Shown here piece by piece: positions 1 to 11,806 of a stretch of DNA of 64,000 bases. Every line of letters begins with the position of its first letter. The stretch's first letter is position 1. Source of the DNA: Ampelocalamus luodianensis (taxonomy: Eukaryota > Streptophyta > Magnoliopsida > Poales > Poaceae); assembly GCA_036346255.1 (NCBI GenBank), contig CM070633.1:4092001-4156000 (forward strand). Direction: 5' to 3'. A program made the translations under genes and the position numbers. Below the pieces are notes generated by a model. That model was not told the origin of the DNA. It worked only from the letters and a program-made list of their open reading frames with translations, and did no database searches.

Positions 1-1400
1 GACGGCCGAGGTCTAGACTTGACAGGCGAAAGAGGACCCGGCCCTCTCTCGTCTAAGCAAACGTCCTTTTCAGTTAGAACTTAGAACCTAGTACCTAGCA
101 AAATTTATTTTGGCACTATCACTCGCGTGTAAGTTTGAAGCATGGAGATGGAGTGGTAATTTTGACGGACACGGATCCACTCCATTGTTTCACAAAATGT
201 AGTGAGGAACAGTAAAGGTGCAGTAGGAACTAGCAAGTGTAGACTGTGTAGAGTATTACAGCAAATTCGTTGAAGCAACGAAGCATTTCCCTATAGATAA
301 ACACAGGGCCAGTTTGAAACATTGAAATTTTATGAAAAATAACTTAATTCTCTTAAGAATCTAAAAAATCCTGATAGGGTACAAGGGCAAATGCATGCTC
401 CTTCTCATTTCCAATTGGGAACGCAGATACCCTTGTCCACTTTTGAAAACATCATATACAGTAATACAGACATGTACTATTTTTGTTTCAGTGTTTCACA
501 ATATTTGTTCAGATTACTAGAAATTGTTTATCCATCGAGAGAATCTAGTTATTGCACTTTTTTCCTTACTCAACCCTTTGATACGAGTGACTAAAAGACG
601 CCATTAATTAGGAATAACCATAGTCCAAACCATTAAATCACTATTTTGATTTTATGCCCCTTCGGCCTATGCGTATAGAGAGTGGTTGGACATATATTAA
701 TTGTGAAACGGAACAGTACTCCCTTACGCACACCAGACTATCATTAGCACGGAACCATATCCTTTGCCTTTGCTGAGCACATGCTACAGTATTAACATGG
801 CACATTGCACTCCATTACGCAGCAGCAGCCTCGCAAGAAGATTCCTGAAAACAAAGGCGCGGCTGCGTCTAAAACCGTGGGTCCGCAAATCGGCAAGCCC
901 AATTTTCACCGCCTAAATAAAGTTATACATTTACCACGATGATCATCGTCAAATATGTCTAGTTGGAGTAAATAAGTGGTATTTCTTATCTAACATACAA
1001 CAAAAGCATCAGTGCATTTTGTCGAGTACTGTACCGTGACCGTCGTAGCCTCGTAGGCCAGGTACAAGGTCAGGGCGTTGGAGACTTGGAGCAGCAGCGG
1101 CTAATGAGCTTTTCTACGTCTACCACCAGTAAATCGTGCCTGGGCGCTCATGCAATTCAGCGGCTGGTCACACCACCCGGAAAGCAGCGGCGGCAGCGAC
1201 CCTCACCCACGCGGGCAAGCCGCAAGAGCCAAGAGAATAGTATACTCTAGCGACAGCGACCGCTCCGGATTTTGGACGAAGAAATCCACCGATTCGCCCG
1301 TCCGAGGAAGCTGCCGCGTCACATTCCACCGAAGCATGCATCCACGCGCCTCTTTACAGCCACATCCATCCGCGCCGCCCGCGATCGCCTCGCCTCGCCT
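1..1400. other. 5' intergenic region upstream of the ERF gene
   Basis: I see no gene here. The left part is AT-rich with only short chance open frames. From about 1150 the base composition turns GC-rich as the ERF promoter is approached. Regulatory sites for the ERF gene probably lie here, but I could not assign any with confidence. Confidence 0.5.
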
Positions 1401-1401
1401 C

Positions 1402-1409
1402 TATATAAA
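1402..1409 (+). promoter_or_regulatory. TATA box of the ERF gene
   Basis: TATATAAA lies in a GC-rich promoter about 175 bases before the ERF start codon. Transcription would then start near 1430-1440, giving a 5' leader of about 150 bases with CT- and CA-rich sequence, which is usual for grass genes. Confidence 0.7.
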
Positions 1410-1582
1410 CGCGCGCGGCACACCGCTCCGCTCCTCACCAAACCGCTCGTAGCACATCACCCACCACCTCCCTCCATATCCGCGCGCGCGCACGCACGCA
1501 CTCTCTCGCTTCGTCACAGGCGCACACACTCGTGAGGCGTAGCACCCACCGCAGCAAGCTTGCACTCCGCGCGAGCGCCAAG

Positions 1583-2774
1583 ATGTGTGGCGGCACGATC
1601 ATTTCCGAGTTCATCCCGCAGCGCGACCACCGCGCGGCCGGCGGCAGCAAGCGGAGCCTCTGCGCCGCCGACTTCTGGCCGCAGGCAGATGCCGCCTTCG
1701 ACGTCCCTGCCGACCATGAGCTCTGCAACGAGCTGACCGGCGCCTGCAAGTTTACACCCCACCAAGGTAACATTATTTCTAGTACGCATCGCGTCGTACA
1801 AGGAGCGAATCCAGGATTTAAGCATGAGAGGGTGAAATAAATTATACGGTGTAATTTTAGTTGATGAGGCGGTCAAATAGCACTAATGATAGCAATATTT
1901 TTAAAAATATACAAGATTGCAGTGCAAACACCCCTGCGTGGTACCATCACATGCTAGTTGGTGTTACGTATAACTAGAATAGGAAGTCTCACTCATTGTT
2001 CTACTGCTTGTAACTACTAGCTCCAATTCTAAATGTGAGTTGTTTTATAATTTATACTGGTCAAATATTTTTAGGTTTGATCATCAATATGTAAAGAATT
2101 ATCAAAATTAACAACATAAAATTGGTACTACTAGATACATCATGAAATATACTTTCATAATGTATAATTACTTATATTTGAATAATATATTTTCATAAAA
2201 AATGATAGTCAAAGTGTTATTTTGAAGACCATATCTATATCCCAAACGAATTATATTTGAAATTAGAGGAGCAATAACTAACCACTCGACCGGTGCATGC
2301 ATATGTATAGTTGCAGAGCCGAGCAAGAAGCGGGAGCGCAAGACGTTGTACCGAGGCATCCGGCGGCGACCGTGGGGCAAGTGGGCGGCCGAGATCCGTG
2401 ACCCGGCCAAGGGCGCGCGTGTCTGGCTCGGCACCTTCACCACCGCTGAGGCGGCGGCGCGGGCATATGACCGTGCCGCGCGCCGCATCCGTGGGACCAA
2501 GGCGAAGGTCAACTTCCCCAACGAGGAGTACCCGCCCCTCGACCCGCCCGACCATGACGCGACGAGGATGGCCATGCCCTGCAGGGAGCTCATGGACTAC
2601 GACGCTGTCATGGCGGGCTTCTTCCACCAGCCGTACGTCGCGGATGCCGTGCCGGTGATGACGGCGCCAGAGGAGGCGCTGACGGTGCCGTACGTGCACC
2701 AGGTGCCGCCGCAACAGGAGGCGGGGCTGGAGCTCTGGAGCTTTGATGGCATCAACACGACCGTACCTATGTGA
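1583..2774 (+). CDS. Group VII ethylene response factor (AP2/ERF), two exons
   Basis: This is a nuclear transcription factor of the ERF-VII group, which controls hypoxia and submergence responses. Exon 1 is 1583-1766 and exon 2 is 2317-2774; the intron has GT...AG ends and the phases fit, giving 213 residues. The protein starts Met-Cys-Gly-Gly, the group VII N-terminal motif. In known members this Cys2 is the oxygen-sensed N-degron of the PCO / N-degron pathway. A single AP2 domain spans about residues 73-129 (YRGIR start, WAAEIRD, WLGTF, ARAYDRAA, NFP end), preceded by a basic KKRERK stretch. The C-terminus has the ELWSF motif. Overall it resembles the small rice ERF66/ERF67-type genes rather than SUB1 proteins, whose N-termini differ; that assignment is from memory. 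The reading frame looks intact. A possible poly(A) signal AATAAA is at 2942-2947. Confidence 0.93.
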
Positions 2775-3768
2775 TGATGAAATGCTGTGCTTTGCTTAAA
2801 ATTTTGCGTTTAATTAGTTCATATACAGGAGTGATTTATCTTCCTCTACGAGACTTTGCCTAGGCATGCAAGTAGATAGACTCAGGTGACTAGCTTGCCT
2901 CTAGCCGCATCGAGGTCTTGTATAAAGATAAATGCTCCGGCAATAAATTGCGATGGAATCGCACTTATAATACTCTACTACCATTATATGGTGTACTTTT
3001 ACCTCTTATAATACCACCAATACCAAAGCTCTGAATTCTGATTGATAATTGTTCTCACTGGATGGAACATGGAAGTTGCATTCTGAAACAGCTCTAAGCT
3101 TCAGGGCCATGGTTTTGGCCTTTTGGGTTTTGCAAGTTGCTACTTCTAAGTTTAATAATTGACCATCATTGTCTCACCGGCACACCATTGGTACAAACTA
3201 CAAAGTAAAACAAATCTGTAACCAAATTCGTATCTTCAAGCTGCTATAAAACGAGTGTAAATTATTTTCACTATGACCTACTGACACATTGACTAGTTTC
3301 AACCCTATGCATCCAATTGGTCTCCAACACCTGACACATGATCATGTGAACTCGTTTTAAACGCATGTGTTCACGGGAAATTTGGTGAGAAAAGCTGAAT
3401 ATCCTGAACAGAACATTGAACCTCCAAATGGGCATACTTTTGTTTGATATCGAGAAGTTTCACTATAACATCACAATTCTGAGCATCATCAATCTATTCA
3501 GCCATCAACAGCATTGCAGAAGGGCTCATTTCTAAAACCCAGATTTGTAAACATTCACATAGTTGTAGAGCCCCATAATGATATGAGAAAGGATATTCAT
3601 AATGGACTGATAAGCATGGTGCAAACCATGGACAAAATTTAATTGGTTCTTAAAAGTCAGCAACAACACAAGATTCTGACATCTAAATCAGCGCGATTCT
3701 GGTATTCAAAACAGTGATGTTTAACTGACAAGAGCAATATGACACAAGGGTGCCAAAAATGCTGCAAC
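2775..3768. other. Region between two convergent genes
   Basis: This holds the 3' ends of the ERF gene (poly(A)-type hexamer at 2942) and of the eL18 gene, which run toward each other. I see no further coding sequence, RNA gene or bounded repeat. Confidence 0.5.
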
Positions 3769-6640
3769 TTAAACCTTAAAGCCCCTGCTGTTCCTCCTTC
3801 CTCTTGCCTTCTCAAATTTCCTGCCCTTTGAGCGAACATATGGCTTGGTGTGGCTGTGTGGGACTCCTGGTGCAGGGCCGAAATGCTTAACAGCTTCTCT
3901 TGCATTCTTGGGACCCCTCAGGAGAACCTATTAAGAAAATATAGATTATTAGAACAGTTGTATAGCATTCAGACTTAAGAAGGAAAGAAACTTCAGCCGG
4001 GCAAACACGAATAATGACCCTAAAAAGCATACAACTCATATATTAAGTGAGCTGAATAACATTCAGACTTAAGGAAAGAAACTTCAGCTGGGGAAACACC
4101 GAAACACAAATAGTAACCCTAAAAAGCATAAAGCTCATATATTGACATGCATCACTAATATATGAAAAAGGGAAAACCAGGTATGTTGCAGATACAATAT
4201 AATTCTTATAATCATCATTACAGCAGTTCCAAAATCTTAGAAGTCAATCATTCATATCTACATATCTCAAAGAAAATAAAGAGATACCATAAATTGAAGC
4301 AAAATTCTCTACATGACTACAATGTGAGTCCCTAGCTCCACTAGCATTTATTACAGAGACAGCACAACATTCTGTTTTCTGTGGCAATACAGTGAAATTC
4401 TACAAATCATGTCAGGGAAAAACCGTGGCATCAGTCCACACACTGTATTCAGTATTCACCATGTATGACATCAAAGGACATCACATCCCACTCTTTCAAT
4501 GTTTAGGAAAATGTACTCAAGTATAAAGCCACCCTTGACGAAAGAAAATAAAGCGAACAAGTTTTCATAACCAACTACTATGCATGAAATAAGCATGTGT
4601 ACTCTATTTGATCATTAGGATAGTTTAACAGCAATCAACAAACTAATTTTGGTTGGACCATTTGACACCAGGGCAACCATGAATAAATGCAATGGGCTGG
4701 TAAGCCAACCATGTAGATCTATGCATCTGTTATATCTCCTTGGCTTGTGTAAACACCCCAAGAAGAGGGTAACTAATGCATCTCTTAAACTAATCAAATG
4801 ATCAATACATTGTTCTTGGAATAACCTAGCACAGCCCACCTAGGATGCACGGACACGGACACGCGTGTCGGACACGACACGTATCGGACACGGGATACGC
4901 CATTTTCTAAAAAATGACGATACGGGGACACGGCTGTATATATATAATAATAATAATAAATTAATAATAATATATGCATATGTATTATTGATTCCTAAAT
5001 CTGCAGCAAGGAACATAACATTACATGATTACACTTTCCAATTTTCCATAATCCATGCATATCCACAAGGGTGGAACCAACAAATAACAATCATTCAATC
5101 AACAAAGTCTAACTGTCTAACAGACTAACAACTAATAACTAACAAATGTACAACTCTTCAAACTACAAGTCCCCAAGGTGGCTGGCGGCCAAAGGCCGAG
5201 CCGCGAAGAGATGCGAGAGCAGAGGGAGGCAAAGAGCAGAGGCGAGCAAGCGAGGCGGTGCGGCAGAGGAGGGCAGCGGCGCGCGAGTGGGCAGAGGAAG
5301 GGCGCGGAGGAGGCGCCGTGGAGAACCGCCGACGCAGAAGCTAAAGGAGGCGGGTAAGCAAACAGTGAGGAGCCGTGGCGAAGCAAACCAGTGAGGAGCC
5401 GTGGCGGAAGCACTAGAGGAAGCGCCGAGGATCGCGCGTGCCGGATCTGGCGGCGGCAGAAGGCTGCTGCGGCGTGTCGGCGGAAGGCTTCACGAGCTCG
5501 GGACCTCAGTCACGCAGTAGCGAGCAAGGTAGGGTAGGTTAACCTGTGTTGTTGGGTCGATTGTTCATTTTGGGCTGAATTAAATGGACCCAAGTGTCCG
5601 ATACGTATCCCAGCCGTGTCCGATACGTATCGGATTTTCTTTTTCATTTTTTTCGCGATTGCAATTTCCAATACGCCGGGGATACGTATCCGAGCCGTGT
5701 CGGAGCCGTGTCCGTGTCTGACACGGACACGGCGACTGGCTGGCGTGTCCGTGCTTCCGAGCAGCCCACATGTAAACAACTCGAGTGAAATGTAACACTA
5801 GGATTAACTTCGTTGTCAGCCACTTTTGGTAACATCCTTCTAGAGAGGCCTAGCATAGTTACTAGTTCAATTGGATAGAGTTCTCTGCTTCAGTCTTAAC
5901 TCTCTTGGCACTAAGTGGCATCACTAGCAAGTAGAAGCTGAATTACAACTTGAAGAGCTGTACCGTATTCTGGCCGAGCGGTGCACGGAGCGCGAGCTGG
6001 TCAAAGGTGAGGCACTCGCCACCGGCATTAATGATCCTGGCCCTCGCCGTCTCGGTGAACCTGAGCGCAGCCACCTTCATCGCCGGCACCTCGTAGACCC
6101 TCTTGTCGTCGGTGACGGAGCCCACGATCACAGCGATCTGGTCCCCCTACACTCGCACAATCCACACACACACATACCCAAATGAGTCCCACGTCTAGCT
6201 CACATCTCAAGCATCCTGACCAAAAATGGCACGTCAAGAGAGATATACCTTCCCCTCCATGAACTTGACGAGGCGGCGCATCGAGAGCGGCGGGCGGTTG
6301 GTCTTGCTCATGAACAGCCGCTTCAGGATTACGGCGTTGAAGTTGCTCTTGGTCCTCCGCACCAGGAAGCGGTAGAGCTACGAACAAGAAGCAAATCGCA
6401 CCAAATCTGAATCCCAGAGCAAGCAATAAACGGCGATTCTATGGTGACACCGGATCGGGGATCAACTGACCTTAACGAGGAGCTTGAGGTAGACATCGTC
6501 GGACTTGGGAGCCGTGCGCTTGGTTTTCTTGTTGCGGCCGCCGGCTACGAGGTCGATACCCTGCGCACGGCAGGACAGGGCGGTATCAGTTACGGGTACA
6601 GTTCCGGAGACGCAGAGGAGGAGGAAGACGAGATTACCAT
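3769..6640 (-). CDS. RPL18: 60S ribosomal protein eL18 (L18), five exons
   Basis: Structural protein of the large cytosolic ribosomal subunit. Exons on the - strand are 6640-6638, 6560-6471, 6377-6249, 6146-5964 and 3927-3769. All four introns have GT...AG ends and the phases fit exactly, giving 187 residues, the usual plant eL18 length. Exon 1 is only the ATG, followed at once by GTAATC; the second codon onward comes from exon 2. Recognised parts are the GIDLVAGGRNKKTKR N-terminus, the YRFLVRRT segment, the VTDDKRVYEVPAMKV segment, and the basic C-terminal tail ending SRGFKV. No frameshift or stop was found. Intron 4 is about 2.0 kb and carries an inserted hAT-like element. The promoter has a telo-box and site II elements, as expected for plant ribosomal protein genes. 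Confidence 0.96.
4840..5761. mobile_element. Non-autonomous hAT-like element in RPL18 intron 4
   Basis: A 922-bp unit flanked by perfect 8-bp direct repeats CAGCCCAC (4832-4839 and 5762-5769). The ends are imperfect inverted repeats: CTAGGATGCACGGACAC at the left and CTCGGAAGCACGGACAC read inward from the right, 14 of 17 matching. Many subterminal copies of CGGACACG- and GATACGTATC-type motifs occur in both orientations. An 8-bp duplication and short inverted ends fit the hAT superfamily. There is no transposase. The middle (about 5160-5560) is GC-rich and could be captured sequence. The 5' and 3' splice sites of the intron are not touched. Confidence 0.75.
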
Positions 6641-6674
6641 GGTTGTGCGTGGCGGCGGCTGCAGGGACGGGTGC

Positions 6675-6750
6675 TAGGGTTTTGGGGGCGGGATGGGGGA
6701 GTGAGAGTTAAATATGGGGTGGCCGGAGAATCGTGGTGGGCTCGGCCCAA
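6675..6750 (-). promoter_or_regulatory. RPL18 promoter: telo-box and site II elements
   Basis: Upstream of the RPL18 start codon the - strand reads AAACCCTA (6682-6675), the telo-box of plant ribosomal protein and cell-growth genes. Site II type TGGGCY/RGCCCA motifs follow at 6737-6742 and 6744-6749. The pairing of these two elements is typical of plant translation genes and supports the start assigned at 6640. Confidence 0.75.
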
Positions 6751-6894
6751 ATTAGAAGTGCTAGCTTGTTGGGTTTAGCTAAATCGTGGCCCTCATTATG
6801 ATTCTTTTTTGTAGAATTTTATTATTTTGGGCACTGTATTTTGCTTAAACAAGTTGCACTGACATCTTAAAACTTAGTTTAGAAACGATCTTAA

Positions 6895-7168
6895 GGCTGC
6901 TCCCAATGGGTGATTTCTTATTGCAGTTTCTTATTGCATGAAAGGTATTTAGATACCACCTTCTCAATGCATTGTATCCTAGAGTGTTGTATCTTATGCC
7001 TTTGATATAAATGTCTTTACCACCATTTCTACCTAGGATATTGTGTATGAGTGGTATCTAAATAAGATACTAGGCTGCTCTCTCTCTTCCTTAATTACAG
7101 TGTCACATCAGATTTTTGTTTATATGGAGTTTTAAGATACTTGTCAAGGTGAAGCATTGGGAGTAGCC
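6895..7168. mobile_element. Tourist-like MITE
   Basis: A 274-bp element with 14-bp near-identical inverted ends (GGCTGCTCCCAATG at the left; GGCTACTCCCAATG read from the right) flanked by TAA (6892-6894 and 7169-7171). The 3-bp TAA/TTA duplication and GG-starting ends fit PIF/Harbinger-derived Tourist MITEs. The interior is AT-rich and non-coding. Confidence 0.85.
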
Positions 7169-7568
7169 TAAGACAACTACCGTGGTCTTAGTTCCGACTT
7201 TCAAGTGGATTATTGGCCATCGATGGAAAATGAGGGCTTACGAAAGTGAGTTAATTCCGAGTACCGTAGTTTCTTTTAGACCCAAGGACCACAGCTCTCC
7301 TTTTTACTGAAAGTGACAAGTTCAGAATTACGAGGGGGGAGAAGAAAACAAGTTCAGAACATGAGAAACCAGAAAGAAAAACAGTATGAGTACCGTAGTT
7401 AAAACTACTTGTTAAAACTTAAAATTGCACAAACGAGAGCTTTTCCATCCATTTTTTTAAAAGATCCAGCAAAGCCGGCTTGTGTTATAAGTGTGATCCC
7501 TGCCACCACTAACCTTAACCCACCCACCCCAAATGTCACGCCACGGCTCAAGCCTACCAGCGCAGTTA

Positions 7569-10500
7569 GGCCTTGTTTGGTACAGCTTCAGATTCTTTTT
7601 CAGATTCTGCTCCTGATTCTCTAAGAATCTACTCCTCTGAGAATCTGGAGCTGTCAGAGGAAAGTATTTGGCTGATAGGTTGACTCCGGATTCAAGAATG
7701 AGAGGATTGTATGCAAAATGTCTAAACTACCCATGGTTTTGATACATGCATATTGTTTTGTACATATTACTAGCTTATTTATGTGTTCCTTCGTATGTTG
7801 TTATTTTGGATATTATTTTTTAAAAAATCATTTTTGCCAAAAAGTACTTGAAATCTTGGACATAAATTCAACGAATGTTCATATTGTGATTCATCATGAA
7901 TGTGAACTCGATTATCCACTCGGCCAAATATTTTCAATCCACCATAAAAGCGCATAAACAGTAAACATAAGCATTGAAATAGAGAACAAAATTACACCAC
8001 TAGATAAATTACACGAGTACATTAAGCACAATAATTCACAATGCAACAGCGGTACCCTGTAGCAAGGCAGCTCTAGAATAATGTCAATGTTACAACCATC
8101 AAGTCAGCATCAAGAACATGTGATCAATGTTACAACCATCTCATTTCTATCTACATAAAAACTCATCTCTCGATAATTAACATCACTTCTGACCGATTCA
8201 ACTAGAGTAATTACCAATATATACAAACCATAACATCGTTGAAAAAGATGCTCTCGTAAGAGAATGACAGATCGCGAGCAATGATCACAGTAGATTCCCT
8301 CAAACGCCTTTGCATTGACTACCATTTTTGAGGAGATTGACGTGCTTTTGAGATCATTCTATCATAGCTACAAAATTTCTCTCAGCACGAATTTTAGCGT
8401 GTTTGATGCAGCTCTGTCGTTCACATTGCTCCGAGAAGGTGGATATGACGTCACCTCAGGTCACCTCAGGTCAGTAGTTCTCACCATAATTTTGCCTGCA
8501 AGTGTTACAATATAAGTACTTTTGGCTGATTGATAAACTCATACATTGCAGTATTGTAAAATAAAACTATAAATGAAGATGCTCTTCAATTATAGAGTGG
8601 TTAGTAGTTAAAAATTGCTACTTCTTGCAACTGATCAAATGATCTTGAGGTCATTGAATACTACTTTACATCCGCACAAGTTTGATTAAAAAATGACCAA
8701 TTGAAACTAGTGTAAAGAGTGTGCTACAACATATGCTATTTACATAGAAGCTCATCCCGTGTTTTTAGATTTACTTCATCCAGTGGGGAAAAAAATGAGC
8801 TCCTCACATTCTTATGGAAGATTCATCAGCAAAAATGGAGAATTCAACATGTCTATTAGTAGTGATATCAAAGGACTACTGAATTTGCATGACGCATCAC
8901 ATCTAAACATGGGAGAGGAAATACTCTACAAGGCTCACAAGTTCACAAGCAAACAACTCAAGTCCTCTTTGAACTATTTGGAACCCAGTTTGGTAAATGT
9001 TGTTAGAGAAGCCTTGGAGCACCCATACCATCTCAACTTACAGAAAATACAAAGTGAAGCACCACCTCACATATGTCCAAAGCATGTTTGGGAGGAATGA
9101 TGCCTACCCGCATATTTTCTATCTAAATTCCTTTTACCTTTTCTAATTCGTTAGAGATGCTCATCTAAAAAACAAAATCTTTAGAGTTGCCTATCCGCAT
9201 CAATGATGGACACTAACAACGTAATCAAGCTCGATCTGAAGATATTTTGACATGATCAAATGACCACATTATTACTTAATAATTCCACAATAAAACATGT
9301 TACAGTCGTATGCTTGTATATATTAGGTACAATAATGAACATTACCCCCCAAAAAAACACATAAATTCAAGCCATGTATATAACAAAGTGCAATAAAGGA
9401 ATTGTGCTCTCACCACCTGAACCTCGAATAATAAGCAGGGTAGAGGTGTAGCTCTATTAGGTACTCCCGGTGTTGTTTCTTTGACATTTGACATGGATGG
9501 AATTGAATAGGCTAAGCATATACTAGAAACAAACACTCAGGAACACCTGAAGTCGATCCATGCAAATGCAAGAGGGCATAACAATTTTCCATCATCCTAA
9601 TAGTATAGACTAACCTCAGTTTCAGTAATGTTCCTCTGAACAAACATTTAGTACACTATAGCACTCTAGGATGAAACCAGTGCTGATAATTAATTGTGCA
9701 TTTGTGTTCCAAGTTATATGCTTGCAATTTTCATGGAACATAGGAAAAGGAAATTAGATAAGACTAAATATTGGCAGCCCTTGGGATGATCCTAGCACAT
9801 GCAGGAGAATAACTTTCTAGACATTGTGTCAGAATGAAAAGGCAACAAGCACAAATGTCACAGAATATATATGAACCATTCCATTAGTGATCAATTTCAG
9901 ATGGGGTGCGGATCAGGATTCATGAAACCAAACAAAAGTATACCAAATCAAGCACCAAACAAGACTCTACACATTCCAGAGATAGATACACATACACAAG
10001 AGTTCTTGATCGGTTGATCCATCACAGATTCATATATATTTTTCATACATATTCACAGATTCACATATACACAATTTTCGAACTACATTCACAAATTTCA
10101 CAGATGTACACAATAGTCTACACATTCCAAACAGAAGAAAACAACAAATGGATCCACCCTAGGGCGGCTGACGAAGAAGAAGGAGACAAAGGGAGTAGGG
10201 AGGACAAGGGGGACGGCTGGATGATGACCTTACCTTCACAGGAGCCGACCGGTGGTGGTCGGGAAACGGCGGCAGCGACGAAGGCGGTGAATCAAAGGTC
10301 CTCTAGGGTTTCCGAGGTGGGCGGCTCTCGTGTGCTCGCGGCGACACAGTCGAGGACAACCAGGGGCGCACACGGGGGCCGGAGGGGGAGCAATCGACGA
10401 CAAGCGGGGCGCACACGGGAGGCGGCGGCGGAATCGCCTTCTCGCGAGGGCAGCGGGAGGGGAAGACAACACGAGGGGAATGGCGAAGTGATACGGGTGG

Positions 10501-10758
10501 GGGTCGTGCGATGGATGTGTTGCGGGGGTAGTTCAATGGCAATTACGGGTAAAATCATCCAACTTCAAGGGGCATTTTCTTTTATGCAAGTTGGATTCTC
10601 ACAAGAATCTGCGGGAAGGTTGCTTCTCGTTGCTAGTTCATTTTTGAGACAGCTCCTCGTGAGAATCAGGATCTGGTGGTTTTGAGAATCGGGGTGTTTG
10701 GTATGGCTCCACGAGAATTGATTGAGAAGCTAGAGTAAAAGTTGTACCAAACAAGGCC
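7569..10758. mobile_element. Large Harbinger/Tourist-like element with captured gene sequence
   Basis: A 3190-bp unit bounded by inverted repeats (GGCCTTGTTTGGTACAGCTT at the left; GGCCTTGTTTGGTACAACTT read from the right) and flanked by TTA on both sides (7566-7568 and 10759-10761). Both ends share related subterminal sequence with repeated GAGAATC/GATTCTC motifs. I recognise no Harbinger transposase or MYB-like ORF, so it is probably non-autonomous. The interior holds broken terpene synthase exons (separate entry) and a GC-rich block at about 10190-10530 with no recognisable product. Confidence 0.85.
8276..9100 (+). pseudogene. Terpene synthase fragment (N-terminal domain exons)
   Basis: Two blocks resemble consecutive exons of the N-terminal (alpha-barrel, non-catalytic) domain of plant terpene synthases. 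The first, about 8276-8472, reads DSLKRLCIDYH, then after a frame change EEIDVLLRSFYHSY and LSFTLLREGGYDVTS. The second, about 8810-9075, reads DIKGLLNLHDASHL, GEEILYKAHKFT and LEPSLVNVVREALEHP. The frameshift near 8327, the missing neighbouring exons and the absence of the DDxxD-containing catalytic domain show it is non-functional. It lies wholly inside the Harbinger-like element and so was probably captured by it or inserted into it. Confidence 0.8.
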
Positions 10759-10761
10759 TTA

Positions 10762-11806
10762 CTAGCGCTGAGGATTCTCCGGCACCACCCTCCCGCCGCT
10801 GCCACTCCGCCTCTTCCTTGTCTTTGGTTGCTCCTCACCAATAGATCTGTAGTCAGGGTTGGACCCATGACTAAATTTTAGATAGAGCGAAGTCGCAAGC
10901 GTTGACCAAAGACTTGTGCCTTGTCTCGCCGGCTCGCCGCGCGCTCGACAGCCCGAGCCCTTGTCAGCTGTCGCCGCATGCCGTCACGGCCCCGCCTCAC
11001 CCCTTGGCCGCCGTGCGTCCAAGCCCTCACCGCACCTCGCCTGGTCGACGTGGACGGGATCGTTGCCGTAGATATAAATTAAACTAGACATTAGAGAAAG
11101 GGATCATCGGTTCTCTACATTGTTGGCCGACGCCATGGATTGGTGTCGCACGCCCGCACTGCTGCTAGCCACTGCTTGCCGCGCCCACAAGGCCCCAATC
11201 ACCTCCATGGCCCCGCGCCCCACCCCCAATCGGCCCCCATCGTGCCCCCAATCATCTCCCCTTCCGCCATTGCGCCGTCTGCGCCTACACCCCAACCGCT
11301 ACCGGTCCGCTGCTCGTCCCTAATCACCTCCTCGGCTCCCCCTCCGCAGGCACTCGCTCGAGAGGAGGACCCTGCACCGCCTCCGCCTGCGCCCGAACCA
11401 CCTTCTAGCGACGCACAATGTACTTGTGAAAATTATCTTCCCTAGCCACTGTACTATACATCTGATCCTGTATGGCCATGGTGTATTTTCCAGAAGGAAA
11501 AAATGCACACATACAAGTTTTGTTAGAACAAAACATATACTACAAGTTTTGATATGCATCGATCCCTTGTCTTTTTTTCCTCTAACTTCTTGGTTCATTC
11601 CGTGATTGTTGGAGTGTAGAGGATAAGATCTGCCACATCGAGAGACTAGCTAGCATGTTTGATTGCCCTGTTGGATACACGTGCCTAGCTACCAACGTCT
11701 TCTTCCCGAAACATAAATATATATTTTGCCAAGTATTTCTACTCTACGTACGTAAGCATGGTGAGCACTAGCATGAGCCTCCTAGCTAGTGAAAGTCCAA
11801 ACACAG
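10762..11806. other. GC-rich unique stretch, no gene assigned
   Basis: A GC-rich region (about 10770-11440) with C-rich, proline/arginine-like frames on both strands, then AT-rich sequence. I recognise no domain, and the several overlapping open frames look like products of base composition. Confidence 0.4.

Noticed and set aside
9906..10685. Open frame of 259 codons at the right end of the Harbinger-like element
   Set aside because: The first half reads through AT-rich repeat-like sequence and the second through GC-rich sequence, with competing frames on the other strand. No transposase or other domain is visible.
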